A stretch of DNA of 64,000 nucleotides from Streptomyces collinus Tu 365 (GTDB lineage Bacteria; Actinomycetota; Actinomycetes; Streptomycetales; Streptomycetaceae), in assembly GCF_000444875.1 (NCBI RefSeq), contig NC_021985.1:4608170-4672169 (forward strand). The letters are read 5' to 3'. Every line of letters starts with the position of its first letter. Within the stretch, counting starts at the first letter, position 1. Of the stretch, positions 18,104 to 26,888 are shown one piece after another. Both the position numbers and the translations under genes were made by a program. A model generated the notes under the pieces. That model was not told the DNA's origin and searched no databases. It saw only the letters and a program-made list of their open reading frames with translations.

Positions 18104-19552
18104 ATGGCAGCACGGCAGGGGTCCTCCGGGGCCATACAGGTGGGCATCTACACCCGGATCAGCAAGGACGACGAGGCCGAAGGGCTGGGCGTCGCGCGGC
18201 AGGAGGAGGACTGCCGACTGCACTGTGCCGCCAGGGGTTGGGAGGTGGCCAGGGTCTATGAGGACAACGACCTCTCGGCGTACAAGCGCAAGACCGTGCG
18301 CCCGGAGTTCCGCCAGATGCTGGAGGACCTCAAGGCGGGGCGGATCGACGGAGTCGTCGCCTGGGACATCGACCGCTTCACGCGCCAGCCACGAGACCTG
18401 GAGGCGTGGATCGACGAGTACGAGGATGCCGAGCGCCGCAAGCGCCACCTCGTCTTCGACTCCGTGTCGGCGTCCGACATCGATCTGTCCACGGAGGACG
18501 GCCGGTTCATCGCGCGGATCAGGGTGACCATCGCCAACAAGTCCTCGGCGGACACGTCGAAGCGGACGAAGCGCAAGCATCTGGAACTGGCGGCGAAGGG
18601 CAAGCTCCCCGGGGGCCGGGCGCCGTACGGCTGGAACCGCGAGGATCGCAGGACGCTGGTACCGGACGAGGCGGAAAACCTCCGCAAGGCCGTGAGGGAC
18701 TTCCTGGGCGGCGTCCGATGGGCATCCATCGCGCGAGAGTGGCGTGACAAGGGGGTCAGGTCGCACAGCGGTGGCGTCTTCGACGACTCCAAGATCAAGC
18801 GGATGCTCGTGAACCCGCGAATCTGCGGTTACCGGATGCACCAGGGGGAGTTGTTCCTGGACGAGCACGGTGCCCCTGTCGTCGGCGACTGGGAGCCGAT
18901 CGTCACTCCCGACGAGTGGTACCTGCTCATGGAGAAGGTCCGGAAGGAGTCGGAGGGGCGCACCGCACGGGACTACGCCACCAAGTATCTGCTCTCCGGT
19001 ATCGCTCGGTGCGGTCGATGCGGCGCCAAGATGCGGGCCTTCCCGTCCTACCGGAAGTCGAAGACGTCATCCCAGTTCCGGTACGCGTGCCCGGGTAGGA
19101 ACGACGGGGGATGCGGGGGAGTGGCCAGGGCCGGCGAACCGGTTGACCGCCTCATCAGGAGCGCCGTGTTTCTCAGCTCGGACAAGGCACTTGCGCACGT
19201 GCGCCAGCGCGCGCCGGAGTGGACGAAGGAGGAGCACCTCGCCTCCCTGGAAAGCGACATGGCCGAGTTCAAGCAGGCTTGGCAGGAGAAGCGCATGTCG
19301 GCCACTCGCTACATCGTGCTCACCGAGGACCTGGAGAAGCAGATCGCGGAACTGCACCGGGAACGTTCCCTGCACCGCGCCGAGGTCGCGACCTTCGAAG
19401 TCAGGCCCGTCGATATCCGGGAGCGGTGGGAGAAGCTGACGATCGAGCAGCAGCGCGCGGCTGTTCTCAAGGTCTTCCGCGCCGTCGTCGTCAAGCCCGC
19501 TTCGAACGGTCCGATCTTCGACCCGGGGGACATCGAGCCAGTGCTCAGGTGA
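18104..19552 (+). CDS. Large serine recombinase (integrase)
   Basis: A 482-residue recombinase. The catalytic domain starts QVGIYTRISKDDEAEGLG, with the nucleophile Ser20 and the conserved arginines in KRKTVRPEFRQML and DIDRFTRQPRDLE. A recombinase domain follows (GKLPGGRAPYGW near residue 166), then a zinc ribbon (CGRCGAKM ... CPG ... GGCGG from about 303) and a coiled coil (about 375-430). The open frame extends upstream to 17843, but the ATG at 18104 starts the conserved fold. Such enzymes integrate phages and conjugative elements at single att sites. It is divergent from DUF3151 and closed by a strong terminator. No excisionase gene is visible. Confidence 0.93.
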   Translation: MAARQGSSGAIQVGIYTRISKDDEAEGLGVARQEEDCRLHCAARGWEVARVYEDNDLSAYKRKTVRPEFRQMLEDLKAGRIDGVVAWDIDRFTRQPRDLEAWIDEYEDAERRKRHLVFDSVSASDIDLSTEDGRFIARIRVTIANKSSADTSKRTKRKHLELAAKGKLPGGRAPYGWNREDRRTLVPDEAENLRKAVRDFLGGVRWASIAREWRDKGVRSHSGGVFDDSKIKRMLVNPRICGYRMHQGELFLDEHGAPVVGDWEPIVTPDEWYLLMEKVRKESEGRTARDYATKYLLSGIARCGRCGAKMRAFPSYRKSKTSSQFRYACPGRNDGGCGGVARAGEPVDRLIRSAVFLSSDKALAHVRQRAPEWTKEEHLASLESDMAEFKQAWQEKRMSATRYIVLTEDLEKQIAELHRERSLHRAEVATFEVRPVDIRERWEKLTIEQQRAAVLKVFRAVVVKPASNGPIFDPGDIEPVLR

Positions 19553-19560
19553 CGTGGAGG

Positions 19561-19591
19561 AGCCGGGCCCCGTTGCGGATGGGGCCCGGCT
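19561..19591 (+). terminator. Recombinase terminator
   Basis: Perfect 11-bp arms AGCCGGGCCCC / GGGGCCCGGCT with a 9-nt loop, followed by TCGTTCGTT, starting 9 bp after the recombinase stop. Confidence 0.85.
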
Positions 19592-19703
19592 TCGTTCGTT
19601 CACGCCCGTCTATGCCGAAGATTCGGAGCAGGTCATCGACCCACTCCTCGTCTCGGTCGGGGAGCCTGCGCCTCCAGTCGGCGCAGCCACTCGCCTTCAG
19701 TCA

Positions 19704-20270
19704 ATGAGCCTAGACCGCTCCGCCCACGCCATGCGCAGCGCGGCACGCGACCTCGTGCACACCGCCACCGGCCCCGACGGCAGCGCCCTGGCCGCCCTTG
19801 TCGCCGCCCTCGTTACCAGGCGCTGGCACGAAGTGAAGAACCACGCCCGTCAGGCCGTCGCCGCCCGCCAGGCCGTCCGGCACCTACAGGCAGCCGCCGA
19901 CATGGCCCTCGCCCCGACGCTCGCCGCACTCAGAGCCCGGCGGCCCAGGGATCAAGCCCGCCGCGTTTTCGCGAACGAAGTACGGGCGGCTGTGCCCGAC
20001 CACACCGAGCGGATCCTCGCTGACCTGGCCTGGCCCGCGCTCGCCACGGTTCTTGCCGACGCCGAAGCCCGCGGCCACCAGCCTCACCGACTCCTCAAGG
20101 AAGCCGCCGCCCAGCGCGAGCTGACCACCGCCCGACAGCCCGCCCGCGCGCTCATCACCCGCATCCAGCACACCGGCCGACACGCGGCACCCAAAGCCAG
20201 CGAGGTCTTCTCTACCGCGACTTCCTCCCGCATGGCTACGAGGCGTGGAGGCTGTCCAGGGCGTCCTTAG
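19704..20270 (+). pseudogene. Relaxase/mobilisation protein C-terminal remnant
   Basis: A 188-codon frame that looks like the Ala/Arg/His-rich helical C-terminus of streptomycete relaxases (HAMRSAARDLVHTATGPD, RQAVRHLQAAADMALAPTL, then RELTTARQPARALITRIQ). The catalytic N-terminal relaxase domain with its Tyr and His triad is absent and there is no good ribosome binding site, so I treat it as a truncated relic of a mobile element. The similarity is from general recall of such proteins; a generic helical protein cannot be excluded. The following 190 bp (20271-20464) carry nothing I can assign. Confidence 0.45.
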
Positions 20271-20464
20271 CTGGCAGGGCGAGCAAGGAACCGACTTGGT
20301 CGAGGTCAACCTGAGCGGTCTTCAGGGACTCGTAGCCGGCGGGGTTGGACGAGCGGCGGGAGTGTCCGTGTCGACGCGCCGAAGGACGCCGTGGAGTAAA
20401 CACCACAGTGGCTGGCATGAAAGGCAGGCGTTCACCGAGGGAGCTTTCCAGGCGCCTGGGTCCG

Positions 20465-23400
20465 TCACATACCGCGAAGAGGATCTTTTAGATCTCGCAG
20501 CAGGTCACGTGCGTCAGAAAGGCTGTGTGCACTCCATTCATCGCCCTTGAAGTCCTTGATCACCTGGGACAGTAGACGTACTGCGTCGCCTCGGGCACTT
20601 GCAGCCACAAGGCAGCGGGCGAGGTCCACTGCGTGCCTTGCATCCCGCTGCTTCTCTTTGGACATGGCGACGAGAGTGCTGATGCCAAGCTGAGGGTCGC
20701 TCAGCAACAACTCCTCGGCAGCCGGGAGACGCGCGTAACAGGTGGTGTCACGAGCCAATTTGAGCAAGAGCTGTTGATACCTCCCATCTTTGATATCCCT
20801 GAGCAACCTCGCCACGTACAACCATTCGTACTCGGTGTAGTGCGTGAGGGTGAGAACGGGTTCAAGAGCCCTTTCCACCTCACGAGTGCATCCCTCCGCC
20901 CAGAGCGTGCGAGCCAGTTCTGCCCATCCTCTGAAAGCTTCTCTGTCGATCCGGTTGATCGGATTGTCCGCCAGGTATTTCATTCCAGGTTTGGAATCAC
21001 CTGCGAGGGCGAGTGCTGTGCGTACGATAGCCCCGTGCTCTCGTTGTGTGATGCTTACAGCTTTCGTGGCGAATTCCCTCGCAAGAGCCTTTTCCTCTGC
21101 GTTAATAAAGACATTGACGATTTCCTGAACCGTATCTCCGAATCGTGCTTCCGCCCAAAAATCTTCTCTTTGATAAGTCTCGAACAAATGCTCCGCGACG
21201 ACCTTGGCGTCTTCTTCCTTGCCTGCGCGCAGCAGGACGAAAATTTCGCCAGCTAGATTACGCCGATCGCCGGATACAGTCCTGATCAACGAGACGGCGA
21301 GCCCGTTTTCCCCGATCGCGATGGCGGCCTCTGCTGCCAGCTGCCTTCCGTAGCCATCTTCGGGCGCGAGTTCCAGGCGGTCGAGGAACTGCATTACCAG
21401 ATCGTGGGCGCTGTCGCCCAGGGTCGAGATGCGGTATGCAGCCACCGCCCGGGCATCGGAGACGGTGACGCTGCTGTGCCCGTTTTCCTTTCTCTGATAA
21501 AAATTAGCTGTTTCCGTACCAGTCAGCATTGGCTGGACGGCCGCCTCGACCGCTGATGAACGCGCGCCATAGTTCTCCCCAAGGGCCACCAAAGCGTCGA
21601 CCCGGACCGTAAGTTGTTGGTTCGTGTCCTTCGTTAAGTTCAATAACGTTTCCAGGGCGCGGGATCGTTGCGGTTGTGTGCCGATGAGAGGACAGTAATA
21701 GCGCGCGTTAAAAACGGAACGCGCTCGCTCGCCGAGCCGGTCCAATATTTTGTTGGCCATCCCCTCGGGGGCTTTCACGCCCTCGGCGAGGAGCCTTCCG
21801 GCCAGGAAGATATGGCGATCGATGGTGGTGCCGTCGTCGCCGAGGAAGATTCCGCCGCCGTGATACTTGAGCAGGCGGGGAAAAGCGGCACTCTGTTCAA
21901 CCAGATATTCCAGCAGAGCGTTGGCAGCCTGTGGGTTGCTCTCCGCCCAGCATGCGATGGTGAGGACGGTCTGGTCCTGGCTTTCAGTCGCCAATGACCG
22001 GCGCAGGAACGGGTCAAGCTCTGGAGTGCCTCCGGGCCACCGGGAGGGGAGTTCGCCGGCGGCATGGCGCGCGGCCAGGTATTCGGCGAAGCTCCTGTGG
22101 ATCCAGATGAGTTCACCAGTCAGCCCATTGTGGCTGAGTAGGCCGCTTCCGGTCAGCAGACTCGGCACGATGGAACGCCAATAGTCTGCCCTGGGGCCGA
22201 GAGCCTCGGGCACGTTCTCGCGGACCCATGACAGGGCCGTGTCGAGTGTCGGGGTTTCGTCCGTGTCCGTCCGACGGGCCAGGAATTCCAGCATGGCCTC
22301 GCGGTTGTCGTAGAGCCATTGCGCGGCTTCGCCGGTGAAGTCGACGTCGGCCCCTACGCGTTGGAGCGCCGTGTAACGCGCCAGTTCACCGTCACGCCCA
22401 TTGAGCATGTACTGCATGAAAGTGCGATACAGGCCGGGGCGCCCGTTGGGCAGTTGATCTCTTTGCCGGAAGATCGCCAGAGCGAGGGTCGCGAGCAGCG
22501 GTGTTCTGATGATTTGACGCAGACCGCTCTGATCAACGCGTCGCAAGAAACGACGAGCTATCTCATCTGCTTTCCGGCGATCGTCAACGCCACGAGCCAG
22601 CCAACTGCGTGCCAGCTCACGGAGTTTTTCGTCATCGAAAAGAACAAGTTTGTAGCGTTTGATCCGCGGTTGATGCAGTATTTCTGTTTCTTCGGCCGAG
22701 AGTGGTCGGGTGGCTACCACCCACCGGTAGGGGCTCTCTCCACGTTTGATGTCCCCCGCGATCTGGTCGATGACCCGTTTCCTGGCCTCTGGGTCATCGA
22801 TTTCATCCAGACCGTCTACCAGGACGAGCCAGGTGGTGTCCTTGCGAGGCCGGTGCTCGAATAAATTGGGTGGCAGGTTTTTGCTGACGCTGTACCCGAG
22901 TTTTCCGCGCACAGACTCTTGCAGGAGAAGCGCCAGGGGATGTTGACCCGTCAAGTACCTGGCGTGGACTCTGATGGGTACGGCGCCCAGTCCCGCCAGG
23001 TTTCCCGCTTGTGACTCACCGTCGAGCCAGGCAGAGGCAAGTCTGCCGCTCACGTGCTGCGCGAAGGTCGTCTTTCCTGTTCCAGCGTCACTTTCAATCA
23101 GCACATGCCCGCCCGACGCCAACATCTTTTCGACCGGTAATCGTGGCGTTACCGGGGCCCCCAGATCCTCTGGATTGGGAAGTGCTTCGAACAACAACGG
23201 CACATAAACCTCATCCAACCGCAGCGGCTGGTCATCACTGATCCGATACGGCTGTCTGGCGGAGTCCTCGCGTTGAGCGCGCAAGAGAATCTCTATTGCG
23301 TCGTCTCGTCGCTGGACTTGATCATGCCTGGGTTCTCTCGGCCCCGAAGCTGTGTCGGCGGCCTCGTAGCTGGTGCGGTCTCCCCTCCAGTTGCGTGTGT

Positions 23401-24145
23401 GCAGGCTGATTTTCTGGGTGAGTCGGGCGGCCTCAAGCCGTTTCTGGACCGCCCGAGTGAGTTCGTCCACGTTCGGGGGCAGGGGACACGGTGAGGAGGT
23501 GTGCAGGTGGTCGAGCAGGGCGTGGGTGAAGCCGAACCTGCCGTTGCCCGCGGTGTCGTTGTCCTGGGTGGCATACACAACCGACACCGTGACGTCCCTC
23601 GACGCCTTGGGTGGCACGGGCAGGCTGACGACTCCGTATCCTTCGGCATCCCACTCTCGCGTACGACAGGCATCGATGAAGACGATCTTCGACCGCACGC
23701 CCTGGTAGGGCTCGGACAGCAGCATCTCCTGGAGACGGTCCGCTGAGAGGGCCTGTTCGAAGCGCTCCACGCCGTCGCTGAAAGGCAGCAACAGTTCACC
23801 GCTGCCGGGCAGCGTCACGCCATGCCCGTTCCAGGCGAGCCACAGCAGGTCGCCCCGCCAGCGGCGCACTTCGCGGGTCAGGAGCTTCTCCAGCTCCTCC
23901 CGAGTGGCGGACCGGACCCGGAGACCGAGCTCGTCTGCGGCCGCCTGGATGGTGGTGCTGTCGTACGGTGAGACACAGAGCTGGATCTGTTCGGGCGGCA
24001 CGCCCTGCGCGCACAGCCACTTGGCGTGGCCAAAGGCATCAGCGGCAGCTCCTCGGAGGGGGGCGAACGCTCGGGATTCGTACTCCTCGATCCCCACAAG
24101 CACCGCCCAGGTGCGTTCCGGGTCGGCCGCAAGCGGTGTGTTCAT
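20465..24145 (-). CDS. Caspase (C14) - NACHT NTPase - helical repeat protein
   Basis: A 1226-residue STAND-type protein. Residues 1-265 are a caspase-like peptidase with the dyad His108 in LAWNGHGV and Cys160 in VFIDACRTREW. Residues 340-680 are a NACHT NTPase: Walker A SDAGTGKTTF (353-360), Walker B WLVLVDGLDEIDD (439-451), a sensor Arg in VVATRPLS, and winged-helix-like DLARSWLARG and FAEYLAARH segments. Residues 690-1226 are alpha-helical repeats (HEAT/TPR-like), the probable ligand sensor. It starts in an ATGA overlap with the hydrolase gene. At least four Leu codons are TTA (residues 336, 428, 834, 837), very rare in Streptomyces, and the repeat region is visibly AT-richer than its surroundings. 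Predicted role: a sensor whose NTP-driven assembly activates the caspase, in anti-phage suicide or signalling. Substrate and trigger are unknown. Confidence 0.9.
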   Translation of the reverse strand: MNTPLAADPERTWAVLVGIEEYESRAFAPLRGAAADAFGHAKWLCAQGVPPEQIQLCVSPYDSTTIQAAADELGLRVRSATREELEKLLTREVRRWRGDLLWLAWNGHGVTLPGSGELLLPFSDGVERFEQALSADRLQEMLLSEPYQGVRSKIVFIDACRTREWDAEGYGVVSLPVPPKASRDVTVSVVYATQDNDTAGNGRFGFTHALLDHLHTSSPCPLPPNVDELTRAVQKRLEAARLTQKISLHTRNWRGDRTSYEAADTASGPREPRHDQVQRRDDAIEILLRAQREDSARQPYRISDDQPLRLDEVYVPLLFEALPNPEDLGAPVTPRLPVEKMLASGGHVLIESDAGTGKTTFAQHVSGRLASAWLDGESQAGNLAGLGAVPIRVHARYLTGQHPLALLLQESVRGKLGYSVSKNLPPNLFEHRPRKDTTWLVLVDGLDEIDDPEARKRVIDQIAGDIKRGESPYRWVVATRPLSAEETEILHQPRIKRYKLVLFDDEKLRELARSWLARGVDDRRKADEIARRFLRRVDQSGLRQIIRTPLLATLALAIFRQRDQLPNGRPGLYRTFMQYMLNGRDGELARYTALQRVGADVDFTGEAAQWLYDNREAMLEFLARRTDTDETPTLDTALSWVRENVPEALGPRADYWRSIVPSLLTGSGLLSHNGLTGELIWIHRSFAEYLAARHAAGELPSRWPGGTPELDPFLRRSLATESQDQTVLTIACWAESNPQAANALLEYLVEQSAAFPRLLKYHGGGIFLGDDGTTIDRHIFLAGRLLAEGVKAPEGMANKILDRLGERARSVFNARYYCPLIGTQPQRSRALETLLNLTKDTNQQLTVRVDALVALGENYGARSSAVEAAVQPMLTGTETANFYQRKENGHSSVTVSDARAVAAYRISTLGDSAHDLVMQFLDRLELAPEDGYGRQLAAEAAIAIGENGLAVSLIRTVSGDRRNLAGEIFVLLRAGKEEDAKVVAEHLFETYQREDFWAEARFGDTVQEIVNVFINAEEKALAREFATKAVSITQREHGAIVRTALALAGDSKPGMKYLADNPINRIDREAFRGWAELARTLWAEGCTREVERALEPVLTLTHYTEYEWLYVARLLRDIKDGRYQQLLLKLARDTTCYARLPAAEELLLSDPQLGISTLVAMSKEKQRDARHAVDLARCLVAASARGDAVRLLSQVIKDFKGDEWSAHSLSDARDLLRDLKDPLRGM

Positions 24146-25365
24146 ACAGTTCCTCGGAGGATCTGAGCGAGTAGCTCGTGTACGCCGGGGTTGCGGAAGT
24201 ATCCGCTGTGGGCGGCGAGAAAGGGCTGTCCGTCACTGAGCTCGACGTCGCGTACCCGGCCAGGGAAAACAGGTTCGGCGACGAAGCCGAGCAGGTCGCG
24301 CTTGTCATACACGTTGGTCCAGCGGGGAAAGTGGGCGGGCAGCGGACGTCCCGGGGCGAGGCCGGGCAGAGCGCCGATCTCGTGCAGGTGTGCGGCTTGC
24401 GATCCCGCCGTGACGAGATGGCGTACGCCGGTGAGCTCCTCCTGCGCCAGTAGGTCCACGGCGGCGATGCCGCCGAGGCTGTGGGCGAATACCACGACCG
24501 GGCCGTGGTCGGCAGCGACCTCTCGCACGCGCCGCCGGATGAGTTCGCGCAGCATCTCACCGCGGACGAGGTATTTGAGGATGTCGCCGGCCTGGGGATG
24601 GATGCCCGACATGATGTGCGCCCGGCGTCTGTCGACCTGCCGGCCGGCCAGCTTCACCACGCCGAACCGCCGGGCCGTCCAGCCGGACGCCCGCAGGGCC
24701 CAGCGGCCGACGCTGCGGGCATCGCCGCCGAGTTCGCCGGTCACGATCCGGACCACCTCGTCGCGTTCTGCCGTGGTCCAGGGCAGAGGGGCTCCCCTCT
24801 GGAGGATCCGGCCCAGGTAGTGGGCGACAGCGGCGGTGGCGACAGCGTGGGGCAGCCGACCGGGGCCGACACCACGGGCGAGGGCCCGTCGGCCGACCGC
24901 GCTGTCGAGTACGGCGGTCAGCGAGGCGCCGAAATCCAGGAGCGCCAGCTCGCCTGTGAGGTATGACTTCAGGTCGGCCGGCGGATGGTCGGCGAGGGCG
25001 CGGCCGAGTGCCTCGACCTCGCGACCCATGCGGTCGCCCAGCGCGGCCCGTGCCCGGTCGTCCTCGTCATAGGGCTGGCGGAGTGCCGTCAGCGGGTCCT
25101 CGTAGAGGAGGCCCCACAACAGGGCCTTTTGGTCCTCCTCGGACAAGTCAGATTCGGCGGCAGTGTCCAGTTCGACCGCGAGGGGCGCGCCGGGCAGCGC
25201 CCCACTGCCGACGCCGGGTGGCACGCCGAACACATCACCCCAGTAACAATCGTGCACCCGGGCGTCAGGGAGCAGGTCTTCGACCGCTGAGCGCAGAAGG
25301 GCCAGCGTCTGCCCGTACTCGGGCTGCCTTACCCCCGTGCCGTGTACGAACAGCAGCGCACTCAT
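24142..25365 (-). CDS. Alpha/beta hydrolase (lipase/PGAP1-like), partner of the caspase-NACHT protein
   Basis: A 407-residue protein. MSALLFVHGTGVRQPEYG gives the first strand and oxyanion turn; the nucleophile elbow is VVFAHSLGGIAAVDLL (Ser about 296); an Asp follows in NVYDKRDLLGFV and a candidate catalytic His in AAHSGYFRNPGVHELL near the end. The large insert between residues 50 and 270 is helical. No signal peptide is present, so it acts in the cytoplasm, possibly on membrane lipids. Its stop overlaps the start of the caspase-NACHT gene (ATGA), so they form one translation unit with the hydrolase first. GGGGGACGG precedes the ATG. Similar hydrolases occur as effectors in bacterial conflict systems; this assignment is inference. 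Confidence 0.85.
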   Translation of the reverse strand: MSALLFVHGTGVRQPEYGQTLALLRSAVEDLLPDARVHDCYWGDVFGVPPGVGSGALPGAPLAVELDTAAESDLSEEDQKALLWGLLYEDPLTALRQPYDEDDRARAALGDRMGREVEALGRALADHPPADLKSYLTGELALLDFGASLTAVLDSAVGRRALARGVGPGRLPHAVATAAVAHYLGRILQRGAPLPWTTAERDEVVRIVTGELGGDARSVGRWALRASGWTARRFGVVKLAGRQVDRRRAHIMSGIHPQAGDILKYLVRGEMLRELIRRRVREVAADHGPVVVFAHSLGGIAAVDLLAQEELTGVRHLVTAGSQAAHLHEIGALPGLAPGRPLPAHFPRWTNVYDKRDLLGFVAEPVFPGRVRDVELSDGQPFLAAHSGYFRNPGVHELLAQILRGTV

Positions 25366-25747
25366 AGCCGTCCCCCGTTAGCCTCTGCGACTGGTCCCAT
25401 TTCCCTTTCAGCATAGGGAAGTTGTGAGGTGGTGTCCCAGGAGTACACACAGGTCGAGACTGCCGAGCTCATGGCCACGAGACCCGGCACCATTGCCACC
25501 CAGGTGGTGCGCGCTGTGGCTGCCCTGCGTAGCAACCTCGTCGCCCTGCTCGTAGCAGTTGCCACGACCTTCTCGCTAGCAGGGAGCCATGCCCTCGGAG
25601 CCGGTCAGCCATGACGGGCCGATTCCGGTAATGGCTCACGCAGTGGTGGAGAAGGAAGATCAACCGGAACTCGACGCGGTGGGAGCGTGAGCGGACGGAG
25701 CCGCACGGACCGTCACGGAAAAGACCGGGTTACCGGCCACATCTCTC
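25366..25747. other. Gene-poor right flank of the island
   Basis: About 380 bp with no gene I can support. A 61-codon frame (25429-25614, +) has a hydrophobic stretch (NLVALLVAVATTFSLAG) and a GTG start, and a 19-codon frame lies at 25631-25690; both could be chance or remnants of transfer genes. The leftward promoter for the hydrolase operon must lie in the first 100 bp. Confidence 0.4.
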
Positions 25748-25792
25748 CTGACCTGGGTCCGGACACTAAGGGAGCGTCCGGACCCAGGTCAG
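25748..25792. repeat. Perfect 17-bp inverted repeat, 45 bp overall
   Basis: CTGACCTGGGTCCGGAC, 11 bases, then GTCCGGACCCAGGTCAG. It stands between the island genes and the kynA leader. It could be a bidirectional terminator, a mobile-element end, or half of an attachment region. There is no T-run. Confidence 0.8.
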
Positions 25793-25910
25793 CAAGATCC
25801 CGCCAGGACTTTGCATCCATTGGACGTGGGTGAGCTCCACCCGTCGGCGGCTTGTCCGCCGCCCACGGCGGCCCAGACCCTGGGCTGACCGGTACGGGAG
25901 TGACCGGTGT

Positions 25911-25934
25911 GGCCCGTCTGGCAGCAGACGGGCC
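25911..25934 (+). terminator. Hairpin in the kynA upstream region
   Basis: GGCCCGTCTG / CAGACGGGCC, perfect 10-bp arms with a GCAG loop, followed by TTGCCG. It is 106 bp before the kynA start, so it may be a terminator of an upstream transcript or a leader attenuator. Two more GC-rich dyads (about 25845-25875 and 25980-26010) lie in the same stretch. Confidence 0.55.
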
Positions 25935-26039
25935 TTGCCGTATCCGGGGGGATTACGGAGGATTCCGCTTGGGGACCGGGGCCCCCGTGCCGGCATCGGC
26001 AGGGGCGGACCGCTACCCGGAGTAACACAGGAGACAGCG

Positions 26040-26888
26040 ATGTCCCAACCGGCTCACCTCCCTCACGAGGCCGCTGAGCCCGAGACCCCGCATCTCGACT
26101 TCGCGGGCACCACGCCGTACGAGGACTACGTCAAGGCGGACGTGCTCACCCACCTCCAGCACACCCTCTCCGACGACCCCGGAGAGATGGTCTTCCTGGT
26201 CACGACCCAGGTCATGGAGCTGTGGTTCACCGTGATCGTGCACGAGTGGGAGACCGCCGCGAAGGCGCTCCGCTCGGACGACGTGCCGACCGCCGTCGCC
26301 GCGCTGAAGCGCTCCGTACGCGAGCTGGAGGCCCTGAACGCCTCCTGGAAGCCGCTCGGCCAGCTCACCCCCGCGCAGTTCAACGCCTACCGCAGCGCCC
26401 TCGGCGAGGGCTCCGGCTTCCAGTCCGCGATGTACCGCCGGATGGAGTTCCTGCTCGGCGACAAGTCCGCCTCCATGCTGGTCCCGCACCGCGGCGCCCC
26501 CCGCGTCCACGCGGAGCTGGAGAAGGCCCTGCACGAGCCGAGCCTGTACGACGAGGTCGTACGGCTCCTCGCGCGCCGCGGGCACGCGATCCCGGACGCC
26601 GTGCTGGACCGGGACGTGACCCTGCGCCACGAGCCCTCGGACGCCGTGGAGGCGGCCTGGCAGGCGGTCTACTCCGGCGACGAGCACGCCGACCTGGCCC
26701 GGCTGGGCGAGGCGCTGACGGACGTGGCCGAGCTGGTGTGGCGCTGGCGCAACGACCACCTGGTCGCCACCCGCCGCGCGATGGGCGCCAAGACCGGCAC
26801 CGGTGGCTCCGCGGGCGTGGCCTGGCTGGAGAAGCGCGCCCGCAAGAACGTCTTCCCCGAGCTGTGGACGGCGAGGTCCTATGTCTGA
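26040..26888 (+). CDS. kynA: Tryptophan 2,3-dioxygenase
   Basis: A 282-residue haem enzyme, typical bacterial length. The N-terminal LDFAGTTPYEDYVKADVLTHLQ and HEMVFLVTTQ-like segment (GEMVFLVTTQVMELWFTVIVHE) form the distal pocket; SGFQSAMYRRMEFLLGDKS is the substrate-binding region; the proximal haem His is expected in WRWRNDHLVATRRAMGAKTGTGGSAG, where GTGGS contacts the substrate. It oxidises L-tryptophan to N-formylkynurenine. ACAGGAGACAG precedes the ATG. It overlaps kynU by 8 bp. Confidence 0.95.
   Translation: MSQPAHLPHEAAEPETPHLDFAGTTPYEDYVKADVLTHLQHTLSDDPGEMVFLVTTQVMELWFTVIVHEWETAAKALRSDDVPTAVAALKRSVRELEALNASWKPLGQLTPAQFNAYRSALGEGSGFQSAMYRRMEFLLGDKSASMLVPHRGAPRVHAELEKALHEPSLYDEVVRLLARRGHAIPDAVLDRDVTLRHEPSDAVEAAWQAVYSGDEHADLARLGEALTDVAELVWRWRNDHLVATRRAMGAKTGTGGSAGVAWLEKRARKNVFPELWTARSYV

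Noticed and set aside
19590..19705. Minus-strand text resembling RDEEWVDDLLRIFGIDG
   Set aside because: It reads well only over a short stretch and needs a frame change; not enough to call a gene or a relic of a known family.
25429..25614. A 61-codon + strand frame with one hydrophobic helix
   Set aside because: Weak ribosome binding site, no recognisable family, and an equally long frame on the other strand; kept only as a note for the island flank.
25631..25690. A 19-codon frame (MAHAVVEKEDQPELDAVGA)
   Set aside because: It could be the tail of a decayed gene, but it is too short and has no ribosome binding site.
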